Of a stretch of 64,000 nt of DNA, positions 61,689 through 64,000 are shown piece after piece. The position numbers were made by a program, and so were the translations under genes. The DNA lies in assembly GCF_963676065.1 (NCBI RefSeq), contig NZ_OY780933.1, positions 3,738,501 through 3,802,500 of the forward strand, written 5' to 3'. This DNA is from Maridesulfovibrio sp. GTDB lineage: Bacteria; Desulfobacterota; Desulfovibrionia; Desulfovibrionales; Desulfovibrionaceae. The notes below the pieces were generated by a model. That model made no database searches and was not told the origin of the DNA. It worked only from the letters and a program-made list of their open reading frames with translations. Within the stretch, counting starts at the first letter, position 1, and each line of letters begins with the position of its first letter.

Positions 61689-63836
61689 ATGAGTGAACTG
61701 GTTCCTCTGTTTAAGCCCAAAAGCGTTGCCCTGATCGGTGCTTCCTCAAACTCGAAGAAGTACGGTTACTGGACTGCCAAAAGTCTGGTTGAAAACAAAT
61801 TCGACGGGGACATCTATCTCGTATCCCGTTCCGGCGGCGAAATTTTCGGACAACCCACCTATGCGGACATAACTTCCGTTCCCGGCGAAGTTGATCTGGC
61901 CATCATCGCCATTGCGCCAAAATTCATCCTTCCGGTAATGGAACAATGTGTAGCTAAAGGCGTTAAATGCGCCATTGTAGTCTCCACCGGATTCGGTGAA
62001 GTCGGCCCTGAAGGGAAGGAGCTTGAACGCCAGATGCTGGAGATTGCTCGCAAAGGCAACATGCGTGTGCAAGGCCCAAACTGCATGGGAACATACAGTG
62101 CAGCCAAAAGCATGAACGCCAGCATCATCGACCTCGCCCCCGGTCCCATGAGTCTGGTGCTCCAGAGCGGTAACTTCGGTATCGACATCAACTTCAACGC
62201 CAAATCCCGCAACCTCGGTTACAGTTGCTGGGCCACCATCGGCAACCAGATGGATATGCGTTTCAGCGATTTTGTCGAGTACATCGAAACCGACGACTAC
62301 TCCAAAGTCTTGCTCCTTTACATGGAAGGATTGCGCGTTGAGAATGAGGAAGACGGACGCCGCTTTCTTGAAGCTGCCAAAAAGACTGCTGCCAAAAAGC
62401 CCATTGCCGCCATCAAGATCGGCCGCAGTGAAGCAGGAGCCCGTGCAGCAGCATCCCACACCGGCTCCCTTGCCGGCAGTGAAAAAATCTTCGACGCTGC
62501 CCTGAAACAGGCCGGTATCATCCGGGTGGACAGTCCCGGCCAGTTGCTGGACGCAGCGGAAGCATTCTCCAAATGCAAACCCGCCAAGGGCAAACGCATC
62601 GCCATTCTAACCGATGGCGGCGGACACGGCGTAATGGCCACCGACTTTGCGGAAAAATTCAATCTCGAAGCACCGGTCCTTTCCGATGCCACCCAGAACA
62701 AACTGAAAGAAATCCTCATGCCTCACTGTCCCATCAAGAACCCAGTAGACCTTGCTGGAACACCTGAGGCCGACATGTGGGTCTTTGACCGCTGCCTTGA
62801 AGTCCTTCTGAATGACCCGGACGTTGACGGTATCATCATTGTCGGTCTTTACGGCGGATACGCCGACCTCTCGGAGGAATTCCGTACCCTTGAAATGGAT
62901 GTAGCTAAAAGCATGACTGAAAAAATCGCCACCGGAGATAAACCGGTCGTGATGCATTCCATTTATGCACCGCAAAACCCGGAATGTCTGGAATACATCC
63001 GGGAGAACGGTGTTCCGATTTTCGGTGAAGTCGATGCTGCCGTACGTACCATGGGCCTGCTTTCCGCTTACAGTGACTTAAAAAATAATCTGCAGGAAGA
63101 AGCCGGGGAAGAGCTTCCCGAAATGCCTGCCGACCGTAAGGAAAAAGCCAAAGCTATTCTGGATGCTGTCCGAGAATCCGGACGCTCCAGCCTTGTAGAA
63201 ACCGAAGCCCGCGATGTGCTGCGTTGCTACGGCCTTGAGCTGGGTCAAGACTATCTGGCCACCACCGCGGATGAAGCAGCCGAATTCTACGATAAAATCG
63301 GCGGCAAAGTAGTTATGAAAATCGTTTCCCCAGACATTCTGCACAAGACCGATGCCGGAGGCGTGGCCCTGAACATAGATTCCGGAGAAAATGCCCGCGA
63401 GGCCTTTGAACAGTTAATCAAAAACGGGCGCCGTTACAAATCAGATGCCGACATCTTCGGAGTCATGATGACCGCCATGCTGCCCGGAGGGGTGGAATGC
63501 ATCATCGGTTCCAGTCACGATAACACCTTCGGCCCCACTGTCATGTTCGGACTGGGCGGTATTTTTGTGGAAGTCCTGAAAGATGTCTCCTTCAGGGTAG
63601 CTCCGGTGAATATGCCCTCCTGCCGCAGCATGATCCGCGAAATCAAAGGTCTGGATATGCTCCAAGGAGCCCGAGGCACCAAACCCTGTGACCTCGAAGC
63701 TCTTGCTGAAACCGCCTGCATAATTTCGCAGCTGGTCAGCGAACTTCGTGATATCGCTGAAGTAGACCTCAACCCGGTTTTTGCCTGGGAAAAAGGCTTG
63801 GCTATCGCCGACGCAAGAATTATCCTGCACGACTAA
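61689..63836 (+). CDS. ADP-forming acyl-CoA synthetase, canonical alpha-beta fusion
   Basis: A 715-residue fused NDP-forming synthetase. It starts with the CoA-binding domain (about 1-130, 'KPKSVALIGASSNSKKYGYW'), then the CoA-ligase domain with phosphohistidine ASHTGSLAG (near 257), and ends with the ATP-grasp domain (about 500-715, 'VVMKIVSPDILHKTDAGG'). It turns acyl-CoA plus ADP and phosphate into acid plus ATP. The ATG at 61689 has CGGAG upstream; a longer frame overlapping korD is rejected. It follows korABCD, so substrate-level ATP from 2-oxoacid oxidation is likely. Compare the inverted paralogue at 8957. Confidence 0.92.
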   Translation: MSELVPLFKPKSVALIGASSNSKKYGYWTAKSLVENKFDGDIYLVSRSGGEIFGQPTYADITSVPGEVDLAIIAIAPKFILPVMEQCVAKGVKCAIVVSTGFGEVGPEGKELERQMLEIARKGNMRVQGPNCMGTYSAAKSMNASIIDLAPGPMSLVLQSGNFGIDINFNAKSRNLGYSCWATIGNQMDMRFSDFVEYIETDDYSKVLLLYMEGLRVENEEDGRRFLEAAKKTAAKKPIAAIKIGRSEAGARAAASHTGSLAGSEKIFDAALKQAGIIRVDSPGQLLDAAEAFSKCKPAKGKRIAILTDGGGHGVMATDFAEKFNLEAPVLSDATQNKLKEILMPHCPIKNPVDLAGTPEADMWVFDRCLEVLLNDPDVDGIIIVGLYGGYADLSEEFRTLEMDVAKSMTEKIATGDKPVVMHSIYAPQNPECLEYIRENGVPIFGEVDAAVRTMGLLSAYSDLKNNLQEEAGEELPEMPADRKEKAKAILDAVRESGRSSLVETEARDVLRCYGLELGQDYLATTADEAAEFYDKIGGKVVMKIVSPDILHKTDAGGVALNIDSGENAREAFEQLIKNGRRYKSDADIFGVMMTAMLPGGVECIIGSSHDNTFGPTVMFGLGGIFVEVLKDVSFRVAPVNMPSCRSMIREIKGLDMLQGARGTKPCDLEALAETACIISQLVSELRDIAEVDLNPVFAWEKGLAIADARIILHD

Positions 63837-63872
63837 CACGTATAGATTTATTATAAAAAAGAGAGATCGAAT

Positions 63873-64000
63873 ATGCGCGACGTAAAACTATACCCCACAA
63901 CCACCGGACAAAGCTGGTTGGAAATGTCCTCATACAAAAATCATACTTTCAAACCCCATTCCGAAATCAAGGATGAATATGATTATATCATTGTAGGGGC
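63873..64000 (+). CDS. FAD-dependent oxidoreductase, N-terminal part only (window edge)
   Basis: The frame MRDVKLYPTTTGQSWLEM continues with 'SSYKNHTFKPHSEIKDEYDYIIVG' and runs off the window. 'DYIIVGA' is the start of an FAD dinucleotide-binding fold. The 'SWLEMSS...P.L..' leader resembles DAO/OrdL-type oxidases. It lies 37 bases after the acyl-CoA synthetase. If it deaminates an amino compound it could supply the 2-oxoacid for the kor complex. Confidence 0.55.
   Translation, partial: MRDVKLYPTTTGQSWLEMSSYKNHTFKPHSEIKDEYDYIIVG

Overview
The gene content points to a marine sulfate reducer of the Desulfovibrionaceae (Maridesulfovibrio-like): moderate GC, many PAS/histidine-kinase regulators, 2-oxoacid:ferredoxin oxidoreductase coupled to ADP-forming acyl-CoA synthetase, and osmoadaptation genes (lysine 2,3-aminomutase/beta-lysine acetyltransferase, betaine-type transporters). 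Genus is inferred from gene content only.

Region 1 (1-8850) is one edge of a podovirus-like prophage read leftward: Bbp19-like protein, scaffold, major capsid, Bbp16-type cement protein, a small protein, tail tubular A and B, an internal virion protein and a further gene cut by the window edge. A full-length sensor histidine kinase with its own promoter-like region and terminator sits between the head and tail genes. Portal and terminase are not at this edge. Region 2 (8950-14060) holds an ADP-forming acyl-CoA synthetase with inverted domain order, two small genes sharing an identical upstream promoter block, and an FAD-dependent dehydrogenase. Region 3 (14130-16973) is a leftward dgcN-dgcA-aminotransferase operon, probably for D-glutamate/D-amino acid use. 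Region 4 (17474-23401) is a leftward operon of a polar amino acid ABC importer plus ablA and ablB (N-epsilon-acetyl-beta-lysine osmolyte synthesis), preceded by a PAS-LuxR regulator.

Region 5 (23649-34427) has a nitroreductase, a large MscS channel, a hybrid histidine kinase, and an operon of ECF sigma factor, membrane anti-sigma candidate with a glycogen-binding-like outer domain, two exported proteins and a repeat-rich, glycine-rich secreted protein. Region 6 (34581-35410) contains a frameshifted cheW pseudogene and a 3' tRNA-Lys fragment that is an attachment site. Region 7 (35423 to roughly 49250) is a mobile/accessory island: tyrosine integrase with candidate arm sites, a higA antitoxin broken by an amber codon, a Fic protein behind four spaced repeats, a MarR-controlled RND efflux operon with a QueG-like/SCP2 fusion, and remnants of ISL3-, IS110- and IS4-type transposases plus a decayed duplicate of a solute-binding protein gene. 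Its far end was not located.

Region 8 (49559-54300) carries an MBL-fold protein, a radical SAM protein, a second ECF sigma locus with a double rhodanese, and an orphan betaine-type binding protein. Region 9 (54493-64000) looks like a catabolic locus: LysR and IclR regulators, a UbiX-like flavin prenyltransferase, a BCCT transporter, a four-subunit 2-oxoacid:ferredoxin oxidoreductase, a canonical ADP-forming acyl-CoA synthetase, and the start of an FAD-dependent oxidoreductase. The likely logic is import, oxidation to a 2-oxoacid, oxidative decarboxylation with ferredoxin, and ATP from the CoA thioester. The substrate cannot be read from the sequence.
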